Positions 15,477-24,868 are shown, counted from the stretch's first letter. The stretch is 29,595 bases of DNA from an uncultured Prevotellaceae bacterium (GCA_947254205.1 CAMYCE010000015.1:1-29595), one strand, 5' to 3'. Notes: a model not told the origin generated them from the letters alone. Numbers and translations are program-made.

Positions 15477-17129
15477 TTAGTTGATCAGTTTTTCGGTTGT
15501 CTTGGTGCCATCGGTGTAGCGTGTCACCTTCACGCGCATGCCAGTGGCAGTTGCGGGAACAATGCGCCCCATGATGTCATAGTAAACCACCTCTTTCACA
15601 GTTTTGTTGCTTGCAATGCTGTTGATGGCGCCTGGCTTGTTGGGCCACCATGCCATTTCTGATATTTTCTCTACGTTGCCACCATTGAAGATGGTGCGCA
15701 TGCCCACATAGGTGAATTTTTTTGGAATTTGGATAATGTAGTGCACACCCGAGTAGAAGAAGAATTGTTTTGAATCTTTATAGGTGGCAGGAATGCGCGA
15801 CAAAGTGCCCATGTTGGTTGGGAACTCATAGGGCTCGGTTTTGTCATCGAAATACACTTCATAGAAGAGTTTGTTTTCATCGATATATTGGCCATTGGTG
15901 TCCTCGTGCTTAATAGTGAACGAGATGTTACCGCCCATGCCAGTGTCGTCGGGCATGGCACCCACAATCACGGGAGGCACAGGAGTGGCCGAGGCTTCGG
16001 TGTAGGGGTAGAGTTGTGGCGTGTCATACACACTCAGCTTGTTGTTGGGCGAGAGCACATCTTTGCCGGCATTGAGCACCCAAGCCACCTTGCCGGTTGT
16101 GGTCATGGTGCGCGCTTGCTTGTCGAAGGCAAATTGCAGAATTTGCTTGGGTGAGTAGTCATTGCCATTGCTGCGGTGCACAAAGGTTGCAGGCACCATG
16201 TATTGGTGGCAATTTTCGGTCTCGTTGCGACCCATGTATTGCAGTGGAAATTCTGCTTTGTCGTTGTTGATGGTGCCCTTAATCCATAGTCCGGCAAGTG
16301 CAGGATTGGAAACATACACCTCTTGATTTTCCATGAAGGCCACTTGCACGAGCTTGCTGCCTTGCACAGTGTCGTCGGCAAACTTGAGTTGATATTTTTC
16401 AAGTTTAGCACCTTGTGGCAGGGTGTGTAGTTTCTCGTGAATGAGCGTGAATTCTACATCATCGTCGCCAAATCTTGTCCATTGAGCTTTGTCGTTCACT
16501 TCGCCCAAGATATAGGTGGGCAATGAGGTGTTGGCATCTACTCCCTCGCTCAATTGCTTGATTGTGTCGCCACGCATGATAAATTTCACGTCGCTATTCA
16601 CAGTGTTGTTGGCAAGAGTATCGGGGAAATAGGTAAATTTCTTGTCTTTGGTGACATAGAGTTTCAACTTCATTGCATAGGTTTTATTGCCTTTCTCGGT
16701 GATGCTGATAGCTTGTGGCATGCGTGCAATGAGGGTGTCGCCATTCAATTTTTCGAGCTTCAAGAAGCTGTTGGTGCGTTTTTGGCTATATGGGTTTTTG
16801 AGATACACATTGCCATCATCGCCTTTCACATAGTCGGCCAGTGTGCAGGTGAAATTGCCAAACTGAATGCCGAGCTTGGAGTTGAAGAAACCACGACCTT
16901 TGCGATTCACGTTGTCAAAGGCTGTGCCGGCTGGCGCTTTAGTAATCACTTCGTCGCTCACGGGCTTGAAGCTGGCCTTGCTGCCTGCTCCTTGTGCTGC
17001 TTTAAACTGCAGTGCGAGATTGAGAGGCTCAACACCTGCCAAGCGTTGTTGTGCAGGCTTTTGAGCGTGAGCAAGAGTTGATGAAGCTATCAACGTTGCT
17101 ACTGCCAGTGTTGTAAATTTATTGTTCAT
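15477..17129 (-). CDS. Exported protein of unknown function
   Basis: 550 aa. A signal peptide (MNNKFTTLAVATLIASSTLAHA, about 1-22) predicts export. Residues about 40-430 look like a beta-rich binding module (blocks GNVYLKNPYSQ, SFLKLEKLNGDTLIARMPQ, SYLP-like CHQYMVPATFVHR) of a kind common in Bacteroidales surface proteins but not tied to a function. The last 60 residues (TVKEVVYYDIMGRIV...GMRVKVTRYTDGTKTTEKLI) resemble the C-terminal tail of T9SS-type cargo, YDxxGRxV followed by a final strand, although a canonical VYIVRV strand is absent. No enzyme motif is visible. It is read in the same direction as the M6 protease gene but separated by 344 bp holding the foldback repeat. Confidence 0.85.
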   Translation of the reverse strand: MNNKFTTLAVATLIASSTLAHAQKPAQQRLAGVEPLNLALQFKAAQGAGSKASFKPVSDEVITKAPAGTAFDNVNRKGRGFFNSKLGIQFGNFTCTLADYVKGDDGNVYLKNPYSQKRTNSFLKLEKLNGDTLIARMPQAISITEKGNKTYAMKLKLYVTKDKKFTYFPDTLANNTVNSDVKFIMRGDTIKQLSEGVDANTSLPTYILGEVNDKAQWTRFGDDDVEFTLIHEKLHTLPQGAKLEKYQLKFADDTVQGSKLVQVAFMENQEVYVSNPALAGLWIKGTINNDKAEFPLQYMGRNETENCHQYMVPATFVHRSNGNDYSPKQILQFAFDKQARTMTTTGKVAWVLNAGKDVLSPNNKLSVYDTPQLYPYTEASATPVPPVIVGAMPDDTGMGGNISFTIKHEDTNGQYIDENKLFYEVYFDDKTEPYEFPTNMGTLSRIPATYKDSKQFFFYSGVHYIIQIPKKFTYVGMRTIFNGGNVEKISEMAWWPNKPGAINSIASNKTVKEVVYYDIMGRIVPATATGMRVKVTRYTDGTKTTEKLIN

Positions 17130-17148
17130 TTCAATTTAGTTTTTTTTG

Positions 17149-17220
17149 AAAAAAAATACACAGATGGAGCAAAATGATTAGTGTTTTTTTGCTGTTAGAC
17201 TCCATTTTGCCCACCTGTGT
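17149..17220 (-). terminator. Long hairpin with T-run just upstream of the 550-aa gene
   Basis: On the minus strand the arm 17203-17220 pairs with 17158-17176 (6+3+8 pairs with one mismatch and one bulge) around a 26-nt loop and is followed by eight T (17149-17156). It lies 20 bp before the ATG at 17129, so it could end the upstream M6 transcript or act as an attenuator of this gene. Confidence 0.6.
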
Positions 17221-17250
17221 AAACCAGAGTTATTTAATCATCTTTTTTTT

Positions 17251-17437
17251 AAGCCAAATCGGGCATTAGGTTTCTTGGTATTTTGACCATTTATTTTGAG
17301 GAGTTTTTGATTGATTTTGAGGGCGTTTAGCGGGCTAAACAACCGAAAAAGCAGTCAAAAAGAACCAAAATAAATGGCAAAGATGAAGAAAAGCCCAAAA
17401 TATTATCTTCATGCGGCCTAATGACCGATTGGGGTTT
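17251..17437. repeat. Full 187-bp foldback intergenic repeat
   Basis: The outer ends AAGCCAAATCGGGCATTAGG (17251-17270) and CCTAATGACCGATTGGGG (17417-17434) are imperfect inverted repeats. The inside is also folded back: CCATTTATTTTG (left arm) recurs inverted in the right arm, and the centre is GTTTAGC-GG-GCTAAAC (17325-17340). The left half repeats at 1-84 in inverse orientation. No ORF is present. The remaining intergenic bases on either side hold nothing else besides the hairpin at 17149-17220. Confidence 0.75.
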
Positions 17438-17473
17438 AACTTAACTCACATTGAATAGAGTGTTGGCTTTTTT

Positions 17474-19660
17474 TTATTTGTTGCCACCAATCAAGCCTGT
17501 GAGAATTGTGATGTCGCTCACATTCACAACCTTGTCGCCATTGAGGTCGCACACCTTGTCGCGATAGTTCTCGAGATTGAGAATGCGATTGGTGAGGGCA
17601 GTCACGTCGGCTGCATTCACGAGACCATCGCAGTTGATGTCGCCCTTGGGGCGATTGCCTGTGGCAAACACTTCGTCGAGGAACAAGCGTTTCTCGGGGG
17701 TGAAAGTCACAGTCACAGGGCCATTGGCAGTGATTGTGGCAGTGCATTCGGTCCACTTGCCTTTTTCAAGTTTGAAGTTGGCAGGCTCGATTTTGCCTCC
17801 ATTCACGCTCAGCTTGAGTGCTGTGCCGTCTTTGTCATAGGGCGCAGCCTTGAATTTGAATGTTGCTGTTCCGGGAACATTGAATTGAGGAGTGGTCACT
17901 ACACCGGGTTTTTGGTTGGAACCAAATTTGGCACACTTGTTGCCGCCCTTTTTCTTTTCGCATTCCCAGTCTTCGTTGTCGGGGTCAAACACACCCTCAC
18001 CAGCTGTGCCTTTCCAGTTATTGTCATTGCCACCCTTGGCGTTGCAATAGTTAAAGGTTTCAACAAAGAGTTCATTGTCGGCCAGTTCTGTCACCTTGGT
18101 TGAGAAGTCTTCAAAGTCAAAGCTCATGATGTGCTTGGCAGTGTCGAGTGCAATGTGTCGAATAGCCACATTCATTTGCTTGCGTCCATTCAAGTTGGGG
18201 TTGTAAAGACGGGCAGCAGGAATAGAGCGGTTGGTGAGACTGTCGCAGTAGCCATAGGGGAATGGGTCGGTTGTCTCGGTTTTTTTCATGTGGATTTTAG
18301 TCATCTTGCTCCAATATTCGCTATCATCGTCGTTGTCGGCGTGAATGAGCGTGAGGCGTTGGTGATAGTTGTCCATCACGAGTTTGCCATTGTCGGTGAT
18401 GTGGCCCACGGTGTTCACAATGTTGTTGTCCCAAGCCACCTTGTTGAAGTCGACATGAGTGACGAGCATGCCAGGGGCGGGAATATACTTGTCGGTGCCC
18501 AGTTGGTCGCGGTATTCGAGCAAGTAGTATTCATCTTTATAAGCCTTGTTGTAAATGATATAGGTGTTGCCTTGCTCTGAGGTGGGCTTGATGTTCTTGA
18601 TGGCAGTGTCGCCCTTGAGCACAATGGGCTCGTTCCAGCCACACATCATGCGCTCATAGGCAGTGTAGCCCACAGGCGTGAAGCCGTCGCCACGATAGTT
18701 GCCATTGTCCATCAAGTCCCAGTTGCCCATGCCATAGCTGCCGTTGTAGCTAATGTCGTAGGTGTCGGGGAAACCCATGCAGTGCGAAAACTCATGGCAG
18801 ATGAGGCCAATGCCCTCAATGTGATCTTCGCCATCAATTTCGTTGCTGCAGGCATATTGGTCGATTGTCACACCGTCGTATTCAAGTGTTTTCTTGTAGT
18901 CGCTCTCGTGCAATGTCCACGATTGTGGCCAAATCACGTTGGGCTCGCTACTATCGGCAGCACCTTTACCGGCATAGACTACATACACTTGATCGACCTT
19001 GCCATCGCCATTCCAGTCATATTTCTTGAAATTGATGCCATGCTTCTCGTGAGCCTGCTTGCAAGCCTCGGCGATCATTTCGCCCACGTGCATGTCTTCG
19101 CCGGCAGTGTCGTTGGTGCCATAGTAGCTGGCTGTGTAGGGCATTTCAACGGGCCCCACCACATCAAAGTCGAGCGTGAACTTGCCATAACTTTGAGCGT
19201 GGAAGTAGTCTTGCACACTCATGGTGAAGTTCTTGTGCTTAAAGTTCGTTTTGTTGGCAATGTTTTTGTAAAGTTCCAAATTGTTGTCGGGCATGAACTT
19301 CACATCGGCAAAGTTCACCAAAATGATCAAGCCATTGCGAGTGCCTTGAAACACGCTCTTGTCGATTGGTGTGCCAAAACCATGGGTGGTGCGTGCACTA
19401 TTCAATCGCTTGCTCATGGCCTTGCGCAGGTTTAGGTCGCCTATCGTGGCTCTCCTAAAAGCGCCAGTGCGAGTTTGCTCATAGTTGTTGCCTTCGCTGT
19501 CAACATAGAAGTGAAATCTCTCATCGCCTCGCAATTCAACCTTCACTTCGGTGCCATCGGCAAGCTTCACAGTGCGATACACGCCAGGCTTGGCAGGTGC
19601 AGCCGAGGCTACCAGACTGCAACATAAAAGTGCCGATGCTATAAATGATTTCTTAAACAT
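17474..19660 (-). CDS. Exported M6 family metalloprotease with dockerin-like tail
   Basis: 728 aa. A signal peptide (about 1-20, ending CSLVASA) is followed by an N-terminal propeptide-like part (about 25-100) and an M6/immune-inhibitor-A-type catalytic domain with the zinc site HEFSHCMGFPD at 289-299 (HExxHxxGxxD) and a Met-turn-like segment near MGNWDLMDNG. DWNGDGKVDQVYV (about 215-227) looks like a Ca2+-binding loop. A beta-sandwich region (about 490-660) precedes two dockerin-type Ca2+ loops, GDINCDGLVNAADVTALTNR and DLNGDKVVNVSDITILTG (about 670-728). It starts 21 bp after the 1027-aa gene and is probably co-transcribed with it. No cohesin is visible in the window. Confidence 0.9.
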   Translation of the reverse strand: MFKKSFIASALLCCSLVASAAPAKPGVYRTVKLADGTEVKVELRGDERFHFYVDSEGNNYEQTRTGAFRRATIGDLNLRKAMSKRLNSARTTHGFGTPIDKSVFQGTRNGLIILVNFADVKFMPDNNLELYKNIANKTNFKHKNFTMSVQDYFHAQSYGKFTLDFDVVGPVEMPYTASYYGTNDTAGEDMHVGEMIAEACKQAHEKHGINFKKYDWNGDGKVDQVYVVYAGKGAADSSEPNVIWPQSWTLHESDYKKTLEYDGVTIDQYACSNEIDGEDHIEGIGLICHEFSHCMGFPDTYDISYNGSYGMGNWDLMDNGNYRGDGFTPVGYTAYERMMCGWNEPIVLKGDTAIKNIKPTSEQGNTYIIYNKAYKDEYYLLEYRDQLGTDKYIPAPGMLVTHVDFNKVAWDNNIVNTVGHITDNGKLVMDNYHQRLTLIHADNDDDSEYWSKMTKIHMKKTETTDPFPYGYCDSLTNRSIPAARLYNPNLNGRKQMNVAIRHIALDTAKHIMSFDFEDFSTKVTELADNELFVETFNYCNAKGGNDNNWKGTAGEGVFDPDNEDWECEKKKGGNKCAKFGSNQKPGVVTTPQFNVPGTATFKFKAAPYDKDGTALKLSVNGGKIEPANFKLEKGKWTECTATITANGPVTVTFTPEKRLFLDEVFATGNRPKGDINCDGLVNAADVTALTNRILNLENYRDKVCDLNGDKVVNVSDITILTGLIGGNK

Positions 19661-19681
19661 TTTTCTTAGGTATTAATTTAT

Positions 19682-22600
19682 TTATTTAACAATGATTCGT
19701 TTGGCTTGTGCACCCACTCTCACGATATACACACCGGCACTTGCAGGAATGTAGGCTTCGTTGTTCACCATGCGGCTGTCAACGATTTGGCCATTCACGT
19801 TATACACCACAACTTGGTTGCCTGTTGCTTTGGTGATGTGGATATAGCCTTGCATACCGGTAATTTCGATGTCGGTTGCATTCACGTCGGTTACACCCGT
19901 GTTGGGAGTGCCCCATTTGTTCGACAGGTTCGACTCGCCATTGCTGTGTTCGGGGCTATCCTTGTAGAGCACGCTCACTTCGTAGTAGTGCTTTTCTTGT
20001 CCTGCACCGGCATCGGTGAAGTTGGTGCCAGTCACGTTCTTGTAGAATTCGCCATCGCGATAAATGTTGTAGCTCAACAGCGTGTAGGGCTTGGGAGCAT
20101 AGGTGATGTCGTCGATTTGGAACATGAACTTGTTGTCGGAGATGCAGTTGATGAAGAAGATGTCATATTCAGGACCAAGCTCCATGGAGTATTCTGTCCA
20201 TTCGGCAGGCACATCGAGCACCTTGATCAGGGTGTCAACTTGGAAATCGTTTTCACCAACTCGCTTGATAGCACCGGCGCGGAAGGCTTCTTTGAGCGAT
20301 ATGCCCTTGCCATTGTCGGCAAAAGTTGAACGAGCCCAGAATTTCACTGTCTGCTTCTTGCCATTGAGCAAGGTTGAAAGGAGGTAGTCGTTGTTGGCAG
20401 TTCTTAGGCCGGTCAAGAGGTTGTTGACCGCGGGGAATGCTGCCAAGAATTGGTTGCCACTGTGAGGTTTCACCATGGGGTTCTCAGACACGGGCAGAGG
20501 CTTGTTGGTCAATTCGGGGTTAAACACGATAAAGGCATAGGGTTCGCCCTCGTGTGGGAAGTGATATTCGCTCAATGCATAGGTCACTGCTTGGTCTTGG
20601 TCAACCAAATCCCAGTCGCCCAAGTAGTTGATGCTGAATGGGCGATATTTTTCAAAGCTTTCGGTAACAACTTCGGGTTGCTCGGGAGTCGACCACGAGA
20701 GTTTCACGTCTTGTCCGTCAACTTGTCCTTCGAGGTTGGCCACAGGTTCAAGATGCAAGTTTTTAACCATCTCGGCAAGCAAAGTCTTGGAAGTGTTGTT
20801 GTTTTTAACTTGGTCGTTGGGGCAGTTCACCACTGCATAGAATTGAATAGAGTCGGCGCTTTGCACGCTGGCCTTGATGTTGAAGTTAAATCTTTCAAGA
20901 GCCGAGCCACCAATGTTTTTGCCTTCGGCAGTGGCCACTTTCTTGTTGTCCATGTAGAGGTCAACGGTGTAGGCGGGTTGGGGCAGAGCACCCTCGTTGG
21001 AGATAGTCACGGTCACGGGGAAGTCTTTGCCAATTTTCACCCATTTGTCTACTGCAATAGAGGCAGCAAGGTCGTTGTCTTTGCGTTCTTTGATTTCAAC
21101 GTTGTCGAGATAGATGGGAGCTTTGTCGCGAGTGATGGCTTGGAAAGTGAGCACAAAGTTGTCAACATTTTTCAAGTCGTTGATGGGCATGTTGAATTTA
21201 TACCAGCCTTCTTTGTCATATTTTTTGTCGGTGAAATCAACGGTGGTGAGCAGCACGCTGTCGCTTTGCAATTTTGAAGCAATCACCTTGAGTTGATTGT
21301 TGGCACCGGGAGTCACATACACTGCAAACGAGAGATAGGGCTTGGGCACATTTCTCATCGTGATTTTGTGAGAGTTGATGTTGCCGGTGGCATAGGTTTG
21401 GCCGGCGAGCATTTTAAAGCTCACGCAACCTCCATCGTCGTCATAGCTCTTGGAGCGGTCGCCCGACCAGTGTGGATTGGTGAACAGTGGGTTCCACCAG
21501 CCTTGCATTTGGAATTGACCCCATGAAAATGACTCGATCACGGGCAATTGCCATGGACGACCAACACTAATCCAGTTGGTTTGGCTTTTGGGGCTTTCAC
21601 CGGCGGCTGTCACTGCCGACACAAAATATTGCTTGAGTTGAATTTTGCTGCCATTGATTTCGGCATCATCATCAATAAATTCGGTTTCGTCATATTCGGT
21701 GGCAATGGTTGTGTCGAGACACATGATGTTGTAGGTCAGGTTTTTGAGGTCAACCCAACCACCATGAATACCTTTTTGAGATGTAACGGCATCCCATTTC
21801 ACTGTGAGAGTTGAGCCATTGTCGATTACCTTGGCATTGGTGGGAGCCACAGGGGTGTCGTAGCCCAAATAGGCTTTGCCCTCGGCCTTGCGACCGGCAC
21901 CACTCTCGTTGTAGGCAATGGCTGCATATTTGTTCATGCCACAGTTGCCTCCAGCCACTTCTTTGCTGATTTGGCTATTGATAGCAGGGTTTTGAATGGT
22001 TTCAACAACGGTGTCGTTGCGCAGGATTTCGAGCTTGGTGAGCTTGTCGATAGCTTTGCCTTTGCCATCAACACCGGGAGTTGTCATGGTGATGGTTGCG
22101 CTGATTTTGCCTTGTTGATAGGGGGTGATGGTCAAATTCTTCACCGAGTCGGGGGCTGTAGTTTTGGAGCCTATAGCCACCTTAATATCGTCGAGGGCAA
22201 TATAGAATGTGCCCTTGTCGCTAATTGCATGAAAACCAAAGCGGAATTTTCCCGACTGTGTGGGAGTGACTTCGGCTGTGTAGGTTTTATATTCATGATT
22301 GTCGATTTCAATTTCTTTTTCAATCACTGCATAGGCAGCAGGGTCTTCGCCTTGTCCCCATGCCACAGCCATTTTTTCGGTGCTGTAGCCACGGCGATAT
22401 TTAAATGTCAAGATATAGCTCTTGTCGTTTTCAAGATTGATTTCGGGTGTGAGCAACCAGTCGTCGCCATTGTTGTCGTCGCTGGCCATGTAGCGGGTGT
22501 GTGGGTTGCCGTCTAAAGCATCGGCATTCCACGTCCAAGTTGAGTTGTCGTGATTGACATCAATCACCTTAAATTTATTAAAATCGTCTTCCTTGTTGAA

Positions 22601-22765
22601 GCCAGTGAAAAAAACTGCTTCTTCGGGACTCAAGGCAGGAGCCTGAGCTGCAACAGGAGCTTTGGGAGCAGGCTTAGCCTTTGAAGCCGGAACTGTTACC
22701 GCAGCAACTGCAAATGCAGCACAGGCGGCACTTGCAACAAATGTGTGTAGAAGTTTGGTTTTCAT
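19682..22765 (-). CDS. Large exported modular protein, choice-of-anchor-J-like, T9SS-type tail
   Basis: 1027 aa. A signal peptide (about 1-25) and an Ala/Pro/Lys-rich linker (25-46) lead into three beta-sandwich modules resembling choice-of-anchor J / cleaved-adhesin (MAM-like) domains: about 50-195 (FFTGFNKEDD...WLLTPEINLE...YIALDDIKV), about 405-565 (VIESFSWGQ...PIYLDNVEI) and about 700-905 (VTESFEKYRP...MFQIDDITY). Fibronectin-type III-like stretches lie between. The last 60 residues (VVVYNVNGQIVDSRMVNNEAYIPASAG-VYIVRV...KRIIVK) are a T9SS type A C-terminal sorting signal. Such proteins are exported across the outer membrane. Function may be adhesion or glycan/protein binding. It is first of the minus-strand secreted set. 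Confidence 0.9.
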   Translation of the reverse strand: MKTKLLHTFVASAACAAFAVAAVTVPASKAKPAPKAPVAAQAPALSPEEAVFFTGFNKEDDFNKFKVIDVNHDNSTWTWNADALDGNPHTRYMASDDNNGDDWLLTPEINLENDKSYILTFKYRRGYSTEKMAVAWGQGEDPAAYAVIEKEIEIDNHEYKTYTAEVTPTQSGKFRFGFHAISDKGTFYIALDDIKVAIGSKTTAPDSVKNLTITPYQQGKISATITMTTPGVDGKGKAIDKLTKLEILRNDTVVETIQNPAINSQISKEVAGGNCGMNKYAAIAYNESGAGRKAEGKAYLGYDTPVAPTNAKVIDNGSTLTVKWDAVTSQKGIHGGWVDLKNLTYNIMCLDTTIATEYDETEFIDDDAEINGSKIQLKQYFVSAVTAAGESPKSQTNWISVGRPWQLPVIESFSWGQFQMQGWWNPLFTNPHWSGDRSKSYDDDGGCVSFKMLAGQTYATGNINSHKITMRNVPKPYLSFAVYVTPGANNQLKVIASKLQSDSVLLTTVDFTDKKYDKEGWYKFNMPINDLKNVDNFVLTFQAITRDKAPIYLDNVEIKERKDNDLAASIAVDKWVKIGKDFPVTVTISNEGALPQPAYTVDLYMDNKKVATAEGKNIGGSALERFNFNIKASVQSADSIQFYAVVNCPNDQVKNNNTSKTLLAEMVKNLHLEPVANLEGQVDGQDVKLSWSTPEQPEVVTESFEKYRPFSINYLGDWDLVDQDQAVTYALSEYHFPHEGEPYAFIVFNPELTNKPLPVSENPMVKPHSGNQFLAAFPAVNNLLTGLRTANNDYLLSTLLNGKKQTVKFWARSTFADNGKGISLKEAFRAGAIKRVGENDFQVDTLIKVLDVPAEWTEYSMELGPEYDIFFINCISDNKFMFQIDDITYAPKPYTLLSYNIYRDGEFYKNVTGTNFTDAGAGQEKHYYEVSVLYKDSPEHSNGESNLSNKWGTPNTGVTDVNATDIEITGMQGYIHITKATGNQVVVYNVNGQIVDSRMVNNEAYIPASAGVYIVRVGAQAKRIIVK

Positions 22766-23073
22766 ATCCTTTTATTTTTAATGGTTGAAAGTTTTTTTAA
22801 CTTTGAATTGCTCCCCGTGTGCTTGTCCACAAAATCGAGACTTCGCCAAAGAAAGCGTCACAAAACTACTAATGGGTTTCAAAAAAGTGTAAAAAAATGG
22901 GATATGTGCACCCAACTACCCCAACAAATCACCCCAACAATTTTTGTAAATTGCAAGCAAACAGTTGTTTATCTCCTAAATCTGCTTTTTGATTGTTTTT
23001 TTGATATTTTTTGAAACAGATAGTTAAGAAAAAGTTCTATCTTTGTGAGTGAGACCAATAATCTCTTATTCTT
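22766..23073. other. 308-bp divergent control region
   Basis: It holds the start regions of the secreted-protein unit (minus) and the regulator gene (plus). On the plus strand TATCTTTG (23038-23045) is a good -7 box. On the minus strand TAGTTTTG (22861-22868) is a possible -7 box with a poor -33, giving a leader of about 90 nt. No terminator or credible ORF is seen. Confidence 0.55.
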
Positions 23074-24777
23074 ATGATTAAAAATAGTCTAAAGCGATAT
23101 ATATTATTTGTTCTCTTTTGCTGTTGCCTATTGTTCATGGCAATAGGGCAATTAAGTTGTCACAATTCCAGAGAACAAAAAATCAAAGAGTTGTTGGAAA
23201 TAAATCGCCAATCGGTACAGAAATTGCCTAAGAACACGGCAGACGAGATAGGGCGAATGACCGATTTGATTAAAAAAAGGCACTACAAAGCAAGTGATTC
23301 TACGCTCATGATGCTGTCGGACACGGTGGCACTGTTGTTGCGCAAGCAACATGCCTATAGTGAAATCATGAACTATATCAAGAAGGCTTCACCGCTCATC
23401 ACCGATGTAATAATTGATGAAAAGATACGTCGCACCACACTCATCATGCTCAGCACCTATGAGTGTGAGTCGAATGGCGACCTTGGCATGTTTGATCGTG
23501 CCATCGACCGCTATTTTCAACTCTTGCAAGAGGCCAATACTCACTCGTTGCACGAGATGCAACAACTCATCTACAACAATTTAGGGCAAATCTATAATAT
23601 TCAGCAACGCTATGCCGAGGCCTTGAAGATGCACAAAAAATCGCTTGAAATCAACAAAAAATACAATCACAATTTCCTCTATTTCAACTACAACAACATT
23701 GCCAGCTGTTATCGCAATTTAGGGCAATATGAAAAGGCAATGGAGTTTCGCATCATGGCTCTTCATGAAATTCCCGACAATCAAGAGGAAATTGCCATGC
23801 ACGTGAAGCTCAACTTGGTTGACGATTGCACGCGCATGCAAGAATACTCAATGGCCACCAAAAACATATTGGCGGTGAAGGCCTACTACGAGAAATCTCA
23901 AAACACCAAAAACTTGCCCATCACCTATCAACGCTATGCAGCCGTGTTGTGGAAAACGGGGCATGTGGCCGAAGCTACAGCCTATTATAAAAAGGCCTAC
24001 TCGATGTTGAAGTCGTGCAACTATATCGACCGGCAACTCATTATCGCAAGTTACATCGAGTTTTGTCATGCAACAGGCGACAAAGACACCGAGATTGCAC
24101 TGCTCAACTATAGTCTCGACCTTGACAACAAGAGCGACTTGGGCATCACCAAGCGAGGCATGGCATCGCGCTTTTATCGCGATGAGATGGACAAAAACGA
24201 TGCCAGCACAAAGTATTATAAAAAGGTGTTGAAGAGCTATCGCATCTGCTTGGTGGCTATTTTGGCGCTCATGTTCATTTTTGTGTTGCTCGCCTTCTTG
24301 AATAGTCGTCGAGGCAAGAAAGACTTGAAAAAAATGATCAACGACCGCGAGGAAATGCACACCCAACTCACCAAGGCAACTATGGAGTTGCAACGAGTAG
24401 AATCGCTCTTGCAGACAACTCGCAACGACCTTGATGAATATCAAAAGTTTTTGGTGAATGCCACCCACAAAGAGAGCATTGCCGAGTTGCGCAAAATCAG
24501 GACCAAGGCCAATCTTGCCGATAGCGCAACAATGACCAACGACTCTTTTGTGATAGCCAATCCCACCTTCTTCAAGAAACTGCTCAAAGAATACCCCAAG
24601 CTCACTACCAACGATCTCAAGCTGTGTGCCATGTTGCGTCAAGGCATGACCAGCAAAGAGATTGCTGCCATCACGGGCAAAGAGGTGCGCAGTGTGGAGG
24701 TGTCGCGCAATCGGTTGCGCCACAAGCTCAACCTGACCAAGGAGCAAGACACGGTGCTATTTCTCATGCAATTTTAA
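23074..24777 (+). CDS. TPR / transmembrane / LuxR-type HTH regulator
   Basis: 567 aa. An N-terminal hydrophobic segment (about 8-27) ends in LSCH, so it may be a lipoprotein signal or an anchor. Tetratricopeptide-like helical repeats fill about 60-370 (for example YNNLGQIYNIQQRYAEALKM, YNNIASCYRNLGQYEKAMEF, YQRYAAVLWKTGHVAEATAY). One transmembrane helix (about 388-410) is followed by a coiled coil (about 415-465) and a C-terminal LuxR-type helix-turn-helix (about 515-560, KLCAMLRQGMTSKEIAAITGKEVRSVEVSRNRLRHKL). The layout places the TPR domain in the periplasm and the HTH in the cytosol, a one-component transmembrane regulator common in Bacteroidota. Its signal is unknown. It is divergent from the secreted-protein genes, its most likely targets. 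Confidence 0.88.
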   Translation: MIKNSLKRYILFVLFCCCLLFMAIGQLSCHNSREQKIKELLEINRQSVQKLPKNTADEIGRMTDLIKKRHYKASDSTLMMLSDTVALLLRKQHAYSEIMNYIKKASPLITDVIIDEKIRRTTLIMLSTYECESNGDLGMFDRAIDRYFQLLQEANTHSLHEMQQLIYNNLGQIYNIQQRYAEALKMHKKSLEINKKYNHNFLYFNYNNIASCYRNLGQYEKAMEFRIMALHEIPDNQEEIAMHVKLNLVDDCTRMQEYSMATKNILAVKAYYEKSQNTKNLPITYQRYAAVLWKTGHVAEATAYYKKAYSMLKSCNYIDRQLIIASYIEFCHATGDKDTEIALLNYSLDLDNKSDLGITKRGMASRFYRDEMDKNDASTKYYKKVLKSYRICLVAILALMFIFVLLAFLNSRRGKKDLKKMINDREEMHTQLTKATMELQRVESLLQTTRNDLDEYQKFLVNATHKESIAELRKIRTKANLADSATMTNDSFVIANPTFFKKLLKEYPKLTTNDLKLCAMLRQGMTSKEIAAITGKEVRSVEVSRNRLRHKLNLTKEQDTVLFLMQF

Positions 24778-24811
24778 GAAACAACATTTTTTTTCATATT
24801 TTCAAGGAGGT

Positions 24812-24868
24812 GAAGTTGCGCCTATGAGAGCATTTTGTTTTAATGCTCTCGAAGGTGCAACTTCTTTT
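24812..24868. terminator. Nested bidirectional terminator
   Basis: The outer stem GAAGTTGCGCC (24812-24822) pairs with GGTGCAACTTC (24854-24864). The inner stem GAGAGCATT (24826-24834) pairs with AATGCTCTC (24842-24850). A TTTT tail follows. It separates the regulator gene from ahpF on the opposite strand. Confidence 0.85.

Noticed and set aside
22781..23014. 77-aa plus-strand frame in the divergent control region
   Set aside because: Low-complexity Phe/Lys/Leu sequence with no promoter and no family; it ends before the regulator's own -7 box.
23848..24747. 299-aa minus-strand frame inside the TPR/LuxR gene
   Set aside because: No promoter or family; the plus strand shows TPR and HTH motifs across the same bases.
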